Positions 1 to 10,178 of a stretch of 64,000 nt of DNA are shown in pieces. Below the pieces are notes generated by a model, which did no database searches, had not been told where the DNA came from, and saw only the letters and a list, made by a program, of their open reading frames with translations. Each line of letters starts with the position of its first letter. Position 1 is the stretch's first letter. Origin of the DNA: Roseovarius sp. 217. Lineage in GTDB: Bacteria; Pseudomonadota; Alphaproteobacteria; Rhodobacterales; Rhodobacteraceae. A program made the translations under genes and the position numbers. The DNA is taken from contig NZ_CH902584.1 of NCBI RefSeq assembly GCF_000152845.1, forward strand, positions 1,662,886 to 1,726,885. The letters run 5' to 3'.

Positions 1-1122
1 GCGCAGGTCCACAAGGCGCGGCTGCGGGATAGCGGCGAAGCAGTGGCGGTCAAGGTCCTGCGCCCCGGGATTGAGCGGGCTTTCCGGCGCGATATAGACG
101 CGTTCTATTTCGCCGCGCGGATGATCGAATTGCTGGCCCCGGGTGCGCGCCGACTTCGCCCCACGGATGTGATTGCCCATTTCGAAGGTGTGGTGACGGG
201 CGAGTTGGATTTGCGACTTGAGGCGGCTTCGGCCTCTGAGTTCGCGGCGAATACGGCGCAGGATGCGGGATTTCAACTTCCCACCGTGCAATGGAACCTG
301 TCGTCGCGGCGCGTGATGACCATGGCTTGGGCGGATGGGCTGCCGTTGGGGGACAACGCCGCTCTGGATGCTGCCGGACACGACCGTTCTGAACTGGGTG
401 AGCGGGTGCTACAACTATTTCTCAACCATGCTTTGCGGGATGGCTATTTCCATGCCGACATGCATCAGGGAAATCTCAAGGTGGCCGCCAATGGCAATGT
501 CATCGCCTATGATTTCGGTATCATGGGGCATATTGATGAATATACCCGTCGGGTTTACGCGGAAATCCTCTACGGATTCATAAAGCGGGATTACCTACGT
601 GTAGCCGAAGTGCATTTCGAGGCAGGCTATGTGCCTGCGGATCGCGATGTCGATGCCTTTGCGCGTGCATTGCGGGCAGTTGGCGAGCCGATTTTCGGCA
701 TGGATGCGAGCAAGATTTCGATGGGGAGCCTGCTGAGCTATCTCTTCGAAGTGACCGAGCGTTTCGGCATGGAAACGCGCACTGAACTGATTCTGCTTCA
801 GCGGACCATGGTTGTGGTTGAGGGGGTGGCGCGTAGCCTCAACCCTCAGATCAATATATGGCAGGTCGCCAAGCCAGTGGTCGAAGATTATATAAAACAG
901 ACCATTGGTCCGCGGGCCGCTCTCAGGGATTTGGGGCGGACAGCGATGGTTTTGTCACGCTACGGCCCGAGGTTGCCGGGGCTGGTAGAGGCGGCTCTTA
1001 TTCGTCAAACTGCGCCACAGGTGCCGCCTAAGCGCTCTGTTTGGCCTGAGCGCGCGCTCTGGTCAGGTCTGGGCGTTGTGATCGGTATTTTGGGCGTGGC
1101 GATTGCCGCAACTCTGATCTGA
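1..1122 (+). CDS. ubiB: UbiB/ABC1-family atypical kinase, 3' part
   Basis: The frame is open from base 1, so the start lies outside the window. UbiB is a membrane-associated atypical kinase/ATPase that supports ubiquinone biosynthesis. Visible features: the AVKVLRPG segment with the nucleotide-binding lysine close to the window edge, the catalytic-loop-like HADMHQGN (family form HADPHPGN, so Pro is replaced by Met and Gln), and the YDFG metal-binding motif. The last 25 or so residues are a hydrophobic membrane anchor, as in the family. About 373 residues are present; the missing N-terminus should carry the KxGQ motif. Confident in family, less so in exact substrate role. Confidence 0.9.
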   Translation, partial: AQVHKARLRDSGEAVAVKVLRPGIERAFRRDIDAFYFAARMIELLAPGARRLRPTDVIAHFEGVVTGELDLRLEAASASEFAANTAQDAGFQLPTVQWNLSSRRVMTMAWADGLPLGDNAALDAAGHDRSELGERVLQLFLNHALRDGYFHADMHQGNLKVAANGNVIAYDFGIMGHIDEYTRRVYAEILYGFIKRDYLRVAEVHFEAGYVPADRDVDAFARALRAVGEPIFGMDASKISMGSLLSYLFEVTERFGMETRTELILLQRTMVVVEGVARSLNPQINIWQVAKPVVEDYIKQTIGPRAALRDLGRTAMVLSRYGPRLPGLVEAALIRQTAPQVPPKRSVWPERALWSGLGVVIGILGVAIAATLI

Positions 1123-1249
1123 ATGTGCGATGTTCGCGCTTTTGTGGGTCAAAGTGGATTGATTTATAAACGCACATTGCTGTGTTGCACTGTGACGGTT
1201 ATTGTCCCCCAAGAGAAAAGTGAAGGCGCTCGGAGCAGGTGAACAGTCG

Positions 1250-3370
1250 ATGACAGGCAGATTGCGGAACATGTTCGGCGCGACGGTGGTTTTGGTCGCT
1301 GCTTCGAGTGCGTCGGCGAATGATCTGACAACAACCGTGACAAACAATTACGGAACACCCGGTGGTCTTTGGGATATGCCGACGGCGGAAATGGCCCCGG
1401 ATGCGCAGCTATCCACGACAGTTGCCTATTTCGATGGCTTCAGTAAGACCACGCTCAGCTTTCAGATTGCACCTTGGATCACAGGCAGCTTTCGCTACTC
1501 GGGCACGCGGGATCTTACGCCACAGTTCAGCACCTTCTATGACCGTAGTTTTGATTTGCGGTTCCGACTGTTCAAGGAAACCGACTATTCACCGGCAATC
1601 GCGATCGGACTTCAGGACTTTCTAGGGACGGGGGTTCTCGGAGGCGAGTACCTGGTTGCCACGAAATCCTATCGAGACCGTTTGCGTGTAACTGCGGGCT
1701 TGGGTTGGGGGCGGTTTGGCTCGAGCAATTCAATTGGTGGGTTCGGAACCCGCACGCCCTTTAACTTTGCCGGTGTCGGAACCGGTGGCGATGTGAGCAT
1801 CTCAAACTGGTTCAAGGGGGACATCGGTTTCTTCGGTGGATTCAGCTACGATATCAGCGAAAAGCTGGCTTTTGCTGTCGAGTATTCATCCGATAACTAC
1901 GACACGGAGAAGACGGCGGGCATCTTTGATCAAAGCACACCGATCAATTTTGGATTGACCTACAAGCTGGGCCAAGATGCCACCATGCGGGCCTTTGTCC
2001 TGCACGGTGAGGAAATTGGTGTGAACCTTTCCATAGCGATCAACCCGCGCCGAATGCCAATTCCTGGAGGGTTGGAACCTGCACCATTGCCTGTTGCGGT
2101 TCGTGATCCGGACGCGGCGCGTGACCTTGGTTGGGCCACTGTGCCAGCCGCGCGGGCGCAAGTCAGCAAGGCGCTTGATGAGACCCTTGCACAGGATCAA
2201 ATTGACCTGATCAGGTTGCGGCTAGAAGATCGCGCCGCCTATGTTGGAATTCAGAACGAAACCTATGACCAGACCTCGCAGGCACTTGGCCGAACAGCCC
2301 GCGTGATGACACGGGTTTTGCCCGCCTCTGTCGAGGACTTTCATATCACCCTCTACGTAAAGGGAATTCCCGCCAGCACGGTCAGTTTCGCACGCAGTGA
2401 TATTGAGCGGCTGGAACATACGGCCGCTGATGACGCTCTGGCGGCGGCAACTTTCAGCGACAGTCTGCGATTTGGAAATCTGCCCGAACCTTTGCCGGGC
2501 AAGTTTCCGCGTTACGGTTGGGGGATCAATCCCTTTACGCGGATCAGCTTGTTTGATCCTGATAATCCGGCGCGGATCGATGTTGCGCTTCGGTTTCAAG
2601 GTCAGGTGGAATTTGGGCGAGGATGGGTGGCGCGTGCGGCGACATCCGTCAAACTCTTTGGCAACCTTGATAAATCGAACCGAGTCAGCAATTCGCGCAT
2701 ACCGCGGGTGCGCTCCGATGCGGCGCTTTATGCAAAATCGGATGCGCCTCGTCTCGACTGGCTGACCCTGAGCAAGTATCAGCGCCTTGCTCCGGACGTC
2801 TACGCCCGGGGGACTGTGGGGTATCTGGAGCAGATGTATGCTGGGGTCTCGACAGAGGTGCTGTGGCGGCCAGTAGACAGCCGGATCGCAATAGGCGCTG
2901 AGTTGAACTATGTCCGACCACGTGATTTTGATGGTGATTTTGGCTTGCGCGATCGGAACACGATCAGCGGCGCGATCCCCGAGTTCAATGGGCATGCGTC
3001 GGTCTATTATGATTTTGGTGGCGGATATCACGCGCAGGTTGATGCCGGGCGCTATCTGGCAGGGGACTGGGGTGTAACGCTAGGCCTCGACCGCGAATTC
3101 GCCAACGGTTGGAAGGTGGGTGCGTTCGCGACGAAAACTGATGTTTCGGCTCAGGATTTCGGCGAAGGATCGTTTGACAAGGGCATTCGCATAACTGCGC
3201 CAATCTCTTGGATCTTGGGCAAGCCGACACAGCAGGCGCCGACGGCCGTCATCCGCTCGCTAACCCGCGATGGTGGTCAGCGTTTGAATGTCAGCGGGCG
3301 TCTATATGAAACAGTTCGGACATCGCACAGACGCGACGCGGCCGCGAGTTGGGGGAAGTTCTGGAGATGA
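1250..3370 (+). CDS. YjbH-like outer-membrane beta-barrel protein (exopolysaccharide export)
   Basis: A 706-residue exported protein of the YjbH family, associated with exopolysaccharide secretion and predicted to sit in the outer membrane. The ATG at 1250 is preferred over an upstream TTG at 1202 because it opens a normal signal peptide (hydrophobic run ending ASSASA before residue N) and has a GGAG-type site upstream. The N-terminal 250 residues are rich in alternating beta strands (family-typical NNYGTPGGLWDMPTA), followed by a second barrel-like half with many aromatic-ending strands. The stop overlaps the next start in an ATGA, so translation of the pair is coupled. YjbG is not present. 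Confidence 0.85.
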   Translation: MTGRLRNMFGATVVLVAASSASANDLTTTVTNNYGTPGGLWDMPTAEMAPDAQLSTTVAYFDGFSKTTLSFQIAPWITGSFRYSGTRDLTPQFSTFYDRSFDLRFRLFKETDYSPAIAIGLQDFLGTGVLGGEYLVATKSYRDRLRVTAGLGWGRFGSSNSIGGFGTRTPFNFAGVGTGGDVSISNWFKGDIGFFGGFSYDISEKLAFAVEYSSDNYDTEKTAGIFDQSTPINFGLTYKLGQDATMRAFVLHGEEIGVNLSIAINPRRMPIPGGLEPAPLPVAVRDPDAARDLGWATVPAARAQVSKALDETLAQDQIDLIRLRLEDRAAYVGIQNETYDQTSQALGRTARVMTRVLPASVEDFHITLYVKGIPASTVSFARSDIERLEHTAADDALAAATFSDSLRFGNLPEPLPGKFPRYGWGINPFTRISLFDPDNPARIDVALRFQGQVEFGRGWVARAATSVKLFGNLDKSNRVSNSRIPRVRSDAALYAKSDAPRLDWLTLSKYQRLAPDVYARGTVGYLEQMYAGVSTEVLWRPVDSRIAIGAELNYVRPRDFDGDFGLRDRNTISGAIPEFNGHASVYYDFGGGYHAQVDAGRYLAGDWGVTLGLDREFANGWKVGAFATKTDVSAQDFGEGSFDKGIRITAPISWILGKPTQQAPTAVIRSLTRDGGQRLNVSGRLYETVRTSHRRDAAASWGKFWR

Positions 3371-4050
3371 TGTGCCGATCGCTGCCCCAAGTTTTCCTAT
3401 TGGGAGGTCTCATGGTGCTGGCTGCGTGCTCCAATCAGCGGAGTTCGGAGAACGTTTTTTCGGTCGCCAAGAGCTTGATCAATCAACAAAGAGTCAAACC
3501 TGTTGCCCCTGACCCTCAGCTCGTCTCGTCGGTTGCGATGAAAGCCTTGGCGAATACCACAGGCCCAGTTGCGCTCTATGCCTTGGAGGATCGTAAGGCG
3601 GCTGCTGTTTTGCGCCCAATCGAGCAGAATGGGCCGCACCAGACGTGGGCCTCTTATGGCAGTTCAGATCGGCGCAGTGCGACGACACGCAATGGTGTGT
3701 TGGTTGCGACGCGGGGGCTTGGGAATGATCTGATGTCGTCACGGATTGAGCCGTTGCTTGATGTTGTGACCCGCCGGGAAAACGGCGTCGCAAAGATTCA
3801 GCAGCGCTATCTCGATGGGGAAAACAAAATCGTGACCCTGAAATCAGATTGCAAGATCACGCGCGGTGACACAGAAACCTTGGCGGGTGCCAATGGCACT
3901 GCATCCGTGGTTCGAATGACAGCAGAGTGCTGGCAATCGGATCGAAGTGTGGTCAATTCCTATCTGGTAGATTCAAGTGGCAGGATATTACAATCTCGCC
4001 ACTGGGCTGGTCCAACTATGGGATATAGCGCCATCCAGAGACTACGCTGA
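3367..4050 (+). CDS. YjbF/GfcB-family lipoprotein
   Basis: A 227-residue lipoprotein of the YjbF (group 4 capsule GfcB-like) family that works with the outer-membrane YjbH protein in exopolysaccharide production. The ATG at 3367 overlaps the upstream stop. The N-terminus has a hydrophobic stretch and lipobox LAAC, with Cys as the first mature residue. The mature part is polar and beta-rich and holds two further cysteines (in SDCKI and AECWQ) that could form a disulfide. It converges with the next gene with only four bases between the stops. Confidence 0.82.
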   Translation: MMCRSLPQVFLLGGLMVLAACSNQRSSENVFSVAKSLINQQRVKPVAPDPQLVSSVAMKALANTTGPVALYALEDRKAAAVLRPIEQNGPHQTWASYGSSDRRSATTRNGVLVATRGLGNDLMSSRIEPLLDVVTRRENGVAKIQQRYLDGENKIVTLKSDCKITRGDTETLAGANGTASVVRMTAECWQSDRSVVNSYLVDSSGRILQSRHWAGPTMGYSAIQRLR

Positions 4051-4054
4051 CGGT

Positions 4055-4540
4055 TCAGGCCACGCCAGTTGGGAGGTCGGGCTGTGGTGGGCGCGTGAAG
4101 TACTCGTCATCTGTTGGCAATGCACGCCGTCCTGCAAGGTAATCGCGTGTGGTTTCGCAGCGTATGCCACCATAGAATTTCGCCAGAACATCGGAGAAAA
4201 TTTGCTGACCTCCAGCCTCAGCAAACAAGGTGGCGCAGGATTGAAGTTTGAGTGCGTCTATGCCGCCCAACACGCGCTCTGCGGAGGTGTTCTGCAATGC
4301 CAACAAGGCCGCGCAGGTTTCGATCAGACGGGGACCAAGAACCGGATGCGCCAGGTAGGCGCGCGCGTGATCGAGATCGTCGATTGCAAAGGATTTCGCA
4401 AACTCGGACCGACCCAGCCCTTTGACCTGTGGCAACACGAACCACGCCCAATGCTGGCGCTTTTTGCCAGATGCGATCTCTTGGAGTGGGAGCGGCCATA
4501 TCTTGTTCTGTGCTAAGACAAACCGCTCTAAAGTCATCAT
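4055..4540 (-). CDS. DUF1810 family protein
   Basis: A 161-residue soluble protein that matches DUF1810 along its length: an N-terminal RFVLAQ segment, the family-typical GKKRQHWAWFVLPQ and LGRS motifs, then helical sequence. Biochemical function is unknown. It begins 26 bases after hutU on the same strand with its own AGGA site, so it is likely transcribed with the hut operon, though nothing ties it to histidine catabolism. The first two codons are both ATG, so the start could be three bases later. Confidence 0.8.
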   Translation of the reverse strand: MMTLERFVLAQNKIWPLPLQEIASGKKRQHWAWFVLPQVKGLGRSEFAKSFAIDDLDHARAYLAHPVLGPRLIETCAALLALQNTSAERVLGGIDALKLQSCATLFAEAGGQQIFSDVLAKFYGGIRCETTRDYLAGRRALPTDDEYFTRPPQPDLPTGVA

Positions 4541-4566
4541 GTTATCCTCAATGCGTCAATCATGGG

Positions 4567-6234
4567 TCAGGTTAAAATGCTCGGGAGATTTAACCCGTGT
4601 TCCCTCGCGCAATCCAGTGCAATCTCATATCCCGCATCGGCATGGCGCATCACACCAGTCGCGGGATCATTCCAAAGCACCCGTGCAAGACGCCGGTCCG
4701 CCTCTTCGGATCCATCGCAGCAGATCACCATGCCGGAATGCTGGCTGAATCCCATTCCCACGCCGCCGCCATGGTGAAAGCTCACCCAAGTGGCGCCTGA
4801 CGCGCAGTTCAGCAGCGCGTTGAGAAGCGGCCAGTCGCTCACGGCGTCAGATCCATCCTTCATGGCTTCGGTTTCGCGGTTGGGGCTTGCCACTGAGCCG
4901 CTATCGAGATGGTCGCGGCCAATGACAATCGGGGCGCTCAATTCACCGCTGCGCACCATCTCGTTGAACGCGAGACCAAGTTTGTGTCGCACGCCAAGTC
5001 CTACCCAGCAAATCCGTGCTGGCAGACCTTGAAACGCAATCCTCTCGCGCGCCATGTCGAGCCAGTTGTGCAAATGTGGATCGTCAATCAGTTGCTTTAC
5101 CTTGGCGTCGGTTTTGTAAATATCCTCGGGGTCGCCGCTTAGGGCACACCAGCGAAACGGCCCAATCCCACTACAAAACAGCGGTCGGATATAGGCGGGT
5201 ACGAATCCGGGAAAGGCAAAGGCAGTATCCAACCCTTCCTCAAGCGCTACTTGGCGAATGTTGTTGCCATAGTCGAGGGTCGGAACACCAGCGTTCCAAA
5301 AATCGACCATGGCCTGCACCTGCACCCGCATGGAGGCACGCGCGGCACGTTCAACCATTCTAGGATCGCTTTCTTGACGCGCGCGCCATTCGGCGACGGT
5401 CCAGCCCTGAGGCAGATAGCCATGCAGGGGATCATGCGCACTTGTCTGATCGGTCACGATATCGGGCTTCACGCCGCGCCGCACGAGCTCTGGAAAGATG
5501 TCGGCGGCATTGCCAATCAAGCCCACGCTCTTGGCCTCGCCCGCTTTGCACCATCGGTCGATCATGGCGAGCGCCTCGTCCAGATCATGGGTGATTTCGT
5601 CCACATAACGGGTGCGCTTGCGAAATTCGGCGCGGGTCTCGTCGCATTCCACGGCCAGACAACAGGCTCCTGCCATCACCGCCGCCAAAGGTTGCGCGCC
5701 ACCCATACCGCCAAGGCCCCCGGTCAGGATCCAGCGACCAGTCAGACTGCCATGATAGTGCTGTCGGCCCGCCTCAACAAAGGTCTCATAGGTGCCCTGC
5801 ACGATCCCCTGAGATCCTATGTAAATCCACGAACCGGCGGTCATCTGACCGTACATCATCAGCCCTTTCTTATCGAGTTCGCTGAAATGATCCCACGTGG
5901 CCCAATGCGGTACGAGGTTGCTATTCGCAATCAAAACCCGTGGCGCGTCCTTGTGAGTGCGAAAAACACCTACCGGCTTTCCGGATTGGACCAAAAGTGT
6001 TTCGTCCTCTTCAAGCGATCGCAACGCGGCGACGATGCGGTCGAAATCCTGCCAGGTGCGCGCCGCGCGCCCAATGCCGCCATAGACCACAAGTTCGTGC
6101 GGGTTTTCAGCCACATCCGGGTGAAGGTTGTTCATCAGCATCCGGAGTGGGGCTTCGGTTAGCCAGCTCTTGGCGGAGATTTTTGTGCCTGTGTCCGGAT
6201 AGATGTCGCGGGTATTGTGACGCGGATCGGTCAT
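4567..6234 (-). CDS. hutU: urocanate hydratase
   Basis: Urocanase, the second enzyme of histidine breakdown, converts urocanate to 4-imidazolone-5-propionate using tightly bound NAD+. The 555-residue length is normal. Visible family features are the [13 protein letters not shown] nucleotide-binding loop near residue 180, a Gly-rich N-terminus ([11 protein letters not shown]) and the C-terminal [16 protein letters not shown] block. An AAGGA site precedes the ATG. It is third in the hutI-hutH-hutU operon, separated from hutH by 167 bases, where other bacteria often carry hutG. Confidence 0.97.
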   Translation of the reverse strand: MTDPRHNTRDIYPDTGTKISAKSWLTEAPLRMLMNNLHPDVAENPHELVVYGGIGRAARTWQDFDRIVAALRSLEEDETLLVQSGKPVGVFRTHKDAPRVLIANSNLVPHWATWDHFSELDKKGLMMYGQMTAGSWIYIGSQGIVQGTYETFVEAGRQHYHGSLTGRWILTGGLGGMGGAQPLAAVMAGACCLAVECDETRAEFRKRTRYVDEITHDLDEALAMIDRWCKAGEAKSVGLIGNAADIFPELVRRGVKPDIVTDQTSAHDPLHGYLPQGWTVAEWRARQESDPRMVERAARASMRVQVQAMVDFWNAGVPTLDYGNNIRQVALEEGLDTAFAFPGFVPAYIRPLFCSGIGPFRWCALSGDPEDIYKTDAKVKQLIDDPHLHNWLDMARERIAFQGLPARICWVGLGVRHKLGLAFNEMVRSGELSAPIVIGRDHLDSGSVASPNRETEAMKDGSDAVSDWPLLNALLNCASGATWVSFHHGGGVGMGFSQHSGMVICCDGSEEADRRLARVLWNDPATGVMRHADAGYEIALDCAREHGLNLPSILT

Positions 6235-6401
6235 TTTGGTTCCTTCCCAGTCGGATAGTCAGGGGGTGAAGATTGTGGGTCGACTGCCGAGGAGGGTCCA
6301 CTGACCCAAAGCGTACGGTAGCGTATGCTCAATGTTGATGTGCGCAATGCGAATGACATCAGCGCACAAGGCGGGTGTATTCGGGCTCAAATCCATCATT
6401 C

Positions 6402-7970
6402 TCAAGACACCCGGGTCTGCGCCGGACCACTCAGCGGCAGATCCAGCCCGCTCGCCACGACTAGTTCCCCGGCACGCACCATCTGTGCTGCTGCGTTCAA
6501 ATCGGGAGCAAGGTAGCGATCTTTGGTCAGCGGAGGTATCTGCTCACGCAGACGGGTGATAACTGCTTGGAGTGCGGCGCTTGTCTGCATTGGCGAGCGA
6601 AATCCGATGCCTTGCGCCGCGCAGATTGCCTCGACCCCCAGTATCACACTCAAGTTGTCATTCATGCGCTTGAGGCGTCGCGCGGCATGTGCCGCCATGC
6701 TGACGTGATCCTCTTGATTGGCAGACGTCGGCGTGGAATCGGTCGTGCAGGGATTGGCCAGATGCTTGTTCTCGCTCATCAACGCGGCGGTCGTCACTTC
6801 TGCAATCATGAGACCTGAGTTCAGACCCGGATCAGGAGTCAGGAAGGGCGGGAGATCAAAACTCAGCGTGGGGTCGACCATCAGCGCCACGCGACGTTGC
6901 GCAATCGCGCCAATCTCTGAAATCGCCATTGCGATCTGATCTGCAGCAAAGCCGACTGGTTCGGCGTGGAAATTACCGCCCGAAACGATCATGCCACCGT
7001 CTGGATGAGTTGGGTCCACCAGAACCAAGGGATTGTCGGTTACGGCGTTCGCCTCAATCTCCAACACCGCGCCAGCTTGGCGCAACAGGTCGACAGCCGC
7101 GCCGGAGACCTGTGCCTGACAACGAATGCAATAGGGGTCTTGGACACGCGTATCGTTTTCGCGGTGGCTTTCACGAATCTGGCTGCCTGTCATAAGGTCA
7201 GATTGGGCGCGGGCCATGTCAATCTGACCCCGATGGCCGCGTAATTCATGGATCATTGCCACCAATGGTGCCGTGGACCCCATGATGGCATCGGTCGAGA
7301 GCGCTGCCGTCACCACACAGTTTTGAGCGTTGCGCCACGCCGTCCAGAGTCCGGTCAGCGCGCAAGCCGTTGAAAACTGGGTGCCATTGATCAGCGCCAA
7401 TCCTTCTTTTGGGCCGAGGGTTATTGGGCTCAGACCGCAAAGGGCAAGCGCCGTGTCACCGGGCATTCGCGTATCGTTCACCCAGGCTTCGCCCGCACCA
7501 ATCATCACCGCCGCCATATGAGCCAAGGGCGCCAGATCCCCCGAGGCGCCAACCGACCCCTGATCCGGAACAACAGGTGTGACGCCGCGTGCGAGCATGG
7601 TTTCGAGCAACGTGATGGTAGACCACGCCACGCCAGACGCCCCGCGCCCAAGGCTGAGGAGTTTCAACACCATCATCAACCGAGTGGTCGCGATATCCAA
7701 CGCCTCTCCGACGCCGCAACAATGTGACAGGATGAGATTGCGTTGTAACTCGGCGGTCTTTTCCGGTGGTATCTTTACGCTGGCGAGCTTGCCAAAGCCT
7801 GTGTTGACTCCATACACAGCCGTATGTCCGGATGCAGCCCGTGCGACGAGCGCATGTGCGACCTCGACATCGGATTTGACGCCGCGATCCAGTTCCACGG
7901 AAAGGTTTTTCCGCCAGATACTCTCAAGTGCGGCGAGCCGTTCTTGTCCTGGTGCTAGGATAACTGTCAC
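6402..7970 (-). CDS. hutH: histidine ammonia-lyase
   Basis: Histidase deaminates L-histidine to urocanate and ammonia, the first step of the pathway. The Ala-Ser-Gly triplet that cyclises into the MIO prosthetic group is visible in [16 protein letters not shown], and the [11 protein letters not shown] motif lies in the N-terminal part. The start is a GTG at 7970 giving 522 residues, the family length; it overlaps the hutI stop as GTGA, so the two are translationally coupled. The same frame stays open further upstream to 8093, but that extension is antifamily sequence lying inside hutI. Confidence 0.96.
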   Translation of the reverse strand: MTVILAPGQERLAALESIWRKNLSVELDRGVKSDVEVAHALVARAASGHTAVYGVNTGFGKLASVKIPPEKTAELQRNLILSHCCGVGEALDIATTRLMMVLKLLSLGRGASGVAWSTITLLETMLARGVTPVVPDQGSVGASGDLAPLAHMAAVMIGAGEAWVNDTRMPGDTALALCGLSPITLGPKEGLALINGTQFSTACALTGLWTAWRNAQNCVVTAALSTDAIMGSTAPLVAMIHELRGHRGQIDMARAQSDLMTGSQIRESHRENDTRVQDPYCIRCQAQVSGAAVDLLRQAGAVLEIEANAVTDNPLVLVDPTHPDGGMIVSGGNFHAEPVGFAADQIAMAISEIGAIAQRRVALMVDPTLSFDLPPFLTPDPGLNSGLMIAEVTTAALMSENKHLANPCTTDSTPTSANQEDHVSMAAHAARRLKRMNDNLSVILGVEAICAAQGIGFRSPMQTSAALQAVITRLREQIPPLTKDRYLAPDLNAAAQMVRAGELVVASGLDLPLSGPAQTRVS

Positions 7971-9157
7971 GCCCTGCCTCCGAAAATGCGCCGCCAGAGC
8001 GGGTTGTACCCAATGCGATATGCTAATTCGGCTGGATGCTCGACGTCCCAAACGGCAAGGTCTGCGCGCATGCCTGCGGCAAGCATCCCGCAATCATCAA
8101 GCCCCAAAGCGCGCGCAGCATGTCGCGTTACCCCCGCGAGCGCCTCTTCGGGTGTCATCCGGAAAAGGGTGCATCCCATGTTCATCGTCAACAACACTGA
8201 CGCCAAGGGCGACGAACCGGGGTTGCAATCGGTGGCCAAGGCCATTGGCACGCCCGCGGCGCGAAAGGCGTCGATCGGTGGCATTCGCGTCTCACGAAGG
8301 GTGTAGAACGCCCCCGGTAGGATGACCGCCACGCTGCCAGACTGGGCCATTGCCTTGGCATCCTCATCGGTCGCGTATTCCAGGTGATCCGCAGACAAAG
8401 CCCCGTAACGCGCGGCCAATTGCGTGCCGCCAAGGTGGCTCAACTGCTCTGCGTGAAGTTTGATTGGCAGGCCAAGGGACTGCGCCCTTGCGAAGAGAGG
8501 CTCCAGATCCTCGGGCGAGAATGCAATTCCCTCGCAGAACCCGTCCACAGCATCGACGAGGCCGGCCGCATGCGCTGCATTGAGTGCGGGAATGCAAATC
8601 TGCTGAACATACGTGAGCGTACGTCCATCAAATTCCTTTGGAACTGCGTGGGCTCCGAGAAAGGTGGTTTTCACACGAATGTCACGCACATCCTCGATGG
8701 ATCGCGCCACACGCAGCATTTTCAACTCCGTGTCGATGTCCAGCCCATAGCCGGACTTCACCTCTAGGGTGCAAACGCCCTCGGCAATCAGCGCGTCAAC
8801 AAAGCGTAAAGCCCCGTTGAGCAGCACCTCTTCCGAGGCTGCGCGAGTCGCGGTAACGGTTGAAACGATCCCTCCGCCAGCGCGGGCAACGTCCTGATAG
8901 CTCGCCCCGTTTAACCGCATCTCAAACTCACCGGAACGGTTGCCGCCATGGACGATATGGGTATGACAGTCGATCAACGCAGGGGTGACGAGACGTCCTT
9001 CAAGATCTTCTTCCGGTCCTTGGTATCCCCTCCGGACATCCGCGTCTTTCCCGAGCCAGACAATACGACCAGCATCAACGAGGATTGCTCCCTGAAGAAG
9101 CAGGCCGTAGGGGTCATCCCCGTGCATTGTTGCTAAAGTTGCGTTGCGCAGAAGCAT
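7967..9157 (-). CDS. hutI: imidazolonepropionase
   Basis: A metal-dependent amidohydrolase that opens imidazolone propionate to N-formimino-L-glutamate, the third step of histidine catabolism. Visible metal/substrate motifs: [10 protein letters not shown] near residue 65, [19 protein letters not shown], and [10 protein letters not shown] near residue 310. The ATG at 9157 is chosen over a GTG at 9166 because AAGGG sits eight bases before it, while the GTG would overlap that site. It is the promoter-proximal gene of the hut operon and diverges from hutC. Confidence 0.95.
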   Translation of the reverse strand: MLLRNATLATMHGDDPYGLLLQGAILVDAGRIVWLGKDADVRRGYQGPEEDLEGRLVTPALIDCHTHIVHGGNRSGEFEMRLNGASYQDVARAGGGIVSTVTATRAASEEVLLNGALRFVDALIAEGVCTLEVKSGYGLDIDTELKMLRVARSIEDVRDIRVKTTFLGAHAVPKEFDGRTLTYVQQICIPALNAAHAAGLVDAVDGFCEGIAFSPEDLEPLFARAQSLGLPIKLHAEQLSHLGGTQLAARYGALSADHLEYATDEDAKAMAQSGSVAVILPGAFYTLRETRMPPIDAFRAAGVPMALATDCNPGSSPLASVLLTMNMGCTLFRMTPEEALAGVTRHAARALGLDDCGMLAAGMRADLAVWDVEHPAELAYRIGYNPLWRRIFGGRA

Positions 9158-9197
9158 GCAGAGCACCCTTGTGATTTTCTGAACCGCGATTGAATAT

Positions 9198-9211
9198 TAT
9201 GTCTATACATA
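9198..9211. promoter_or_regulatory. candidate HutC operator
   Basis: TATGTCTATACATA is an interrupted palindrome (outer TATG/CATA, core TGT-N4-ACA) lying between the divergent hutI and hutC starts. It has the GT...TA...AC form expected of GntR/HutC-subfamily operators. A repressor here could control both directions. Inferred from position and shape only. Confidence 0.55.
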
Positions 9212-9382
9212 TTAATCTGTCAAGACGGTATGCGCTGACACATCCACGGCCTGGCTGAGGGGGACTTGCCTTCTGTTCGGGGTCGTGGCGTAACAGAAAA
9301 GGCTACCGATAAGGGCGCGCAATGCTGCGGGACGGCAAAGTTGCCGTCCTTGCCAGAGTACGAAACCGCGTTGGAATGCCCC

Positions 9383-10096
9383 ATGACAGAACCACAGTTC
9401 AAAAGTTGGCAATCGATTCAGGACGAGGTCTTGCGCCGTATCCATGCGCGTGAGTGGCCGCCAGGTGCCGTGATTCCGAACGAGGCCGATCTAGCACAGG
9501 AATTTGGGTGTGCGCGCGCCACCGTCAATCGCGCTCTGAGAGCATTGGCAGAACTTGGACTTGTCGAGCGGCGGCGCAAGGCGGGGACACGCGTTGCTTT
9601 GCACCCTGTGAGCCGCGCGACCGTGGACATTCCGGTGATCCGGCAGGAAGTCAGCGCCCTTGGGAAGATATACGAGTATCGTCGTCTGAGCCGTGCCCGT
9701 GCCGCGCCGCCGCTTGGTCTGGCGCGTCGGTTCTGCGCCGAAGGCCTCATCCAATGTCTGCATGTGACGGCCCTGCATCTGGCCTCTGGTGAGCCCTTTG
9801 TCTTCGAAGATCGCTGGATCAATCTTGAGACAGCCCCATCCGCTGATGCTCAGGACTTTAAGGCGCTGAACGCCAATGAGTGGTTGTTGGCCAATGTCCC
9901 CTATACCCATGGTGAAATCCGTTTGGCGGCCCAAGCTGCAACAGAGGCTGAGGCCATGATCCTGAACGCGCGTCCCGGCGCACCTCTGTTTGTGATTGAG
10001 CGCCTGACATGGGATCATGTGCGGGCCGTGACCTTTGCTCGCCTGAGCTATGCGCCGGGGCACAGCATCGTGACCCAACTGGGTGCCGCCCCATAA
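9383..10096 (+). CDS. hutC: HutC-type GntR-family repressor of histidine utilisation
   Basis: A 237-residue regulator with an N-terminal GntR winged helix (residues about 8-72, including NEADLAQEFGCARATVNRALRALAELGL) and a C-terminal UTRA effector domain (about 90-235), which in HutC proteins binds urocanate. The ATG at 9383 is used because it starts exactly at the conserved N-terminus; the frame is open further upstream, but that part does not look coding. It diverges from hutI across the candidate operator, the usual arrangement for autoregulation. Confidence 0.92.
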   Translation: MTEPQFKSWQSIQDEVLRRIHAREWPPGAVIPNEADLAQEFGCARATVNRALRALAELGLVERRRKAGTRVALHPVSRATVDIPVIRQEVSALGKIYEYRRLSRARAAPPLGLARRFCAEGLIQCLHVTALHLASGEPFVFEDRWINLETAPSADAQDFKALNANEWLLANVPYTHGEIRLAAQAATEAEAMILNARPGAPLFVIERLTWDHVRAVTFARLSYAPGHSIVTQLGAAP

Positions 10097-10104
10097 AAGG
10101 CGGC
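10085..10104 (+). terminator. weak hairpin at hutC end
   Basis: GCCGCC and GGCGGC pair around an eight-base loop that contains the hutC stop codon. No T-run follows, so termination here is uncertain. Confidence 0.3.
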
Positions 10105-10178
10105 GTGGCAAAGGTCATGGACGGGTGCCCCAGCTTGGGCTATTGGGCGGATAACACAGACTATTCAAGAGGCACATC

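Noticed and set aside
7971..8093. N-terminal extension of HutH to 8093
   Set aside because: It lies within hutI, and the GTG at 7970 gives the family length and a GTGA overlap.
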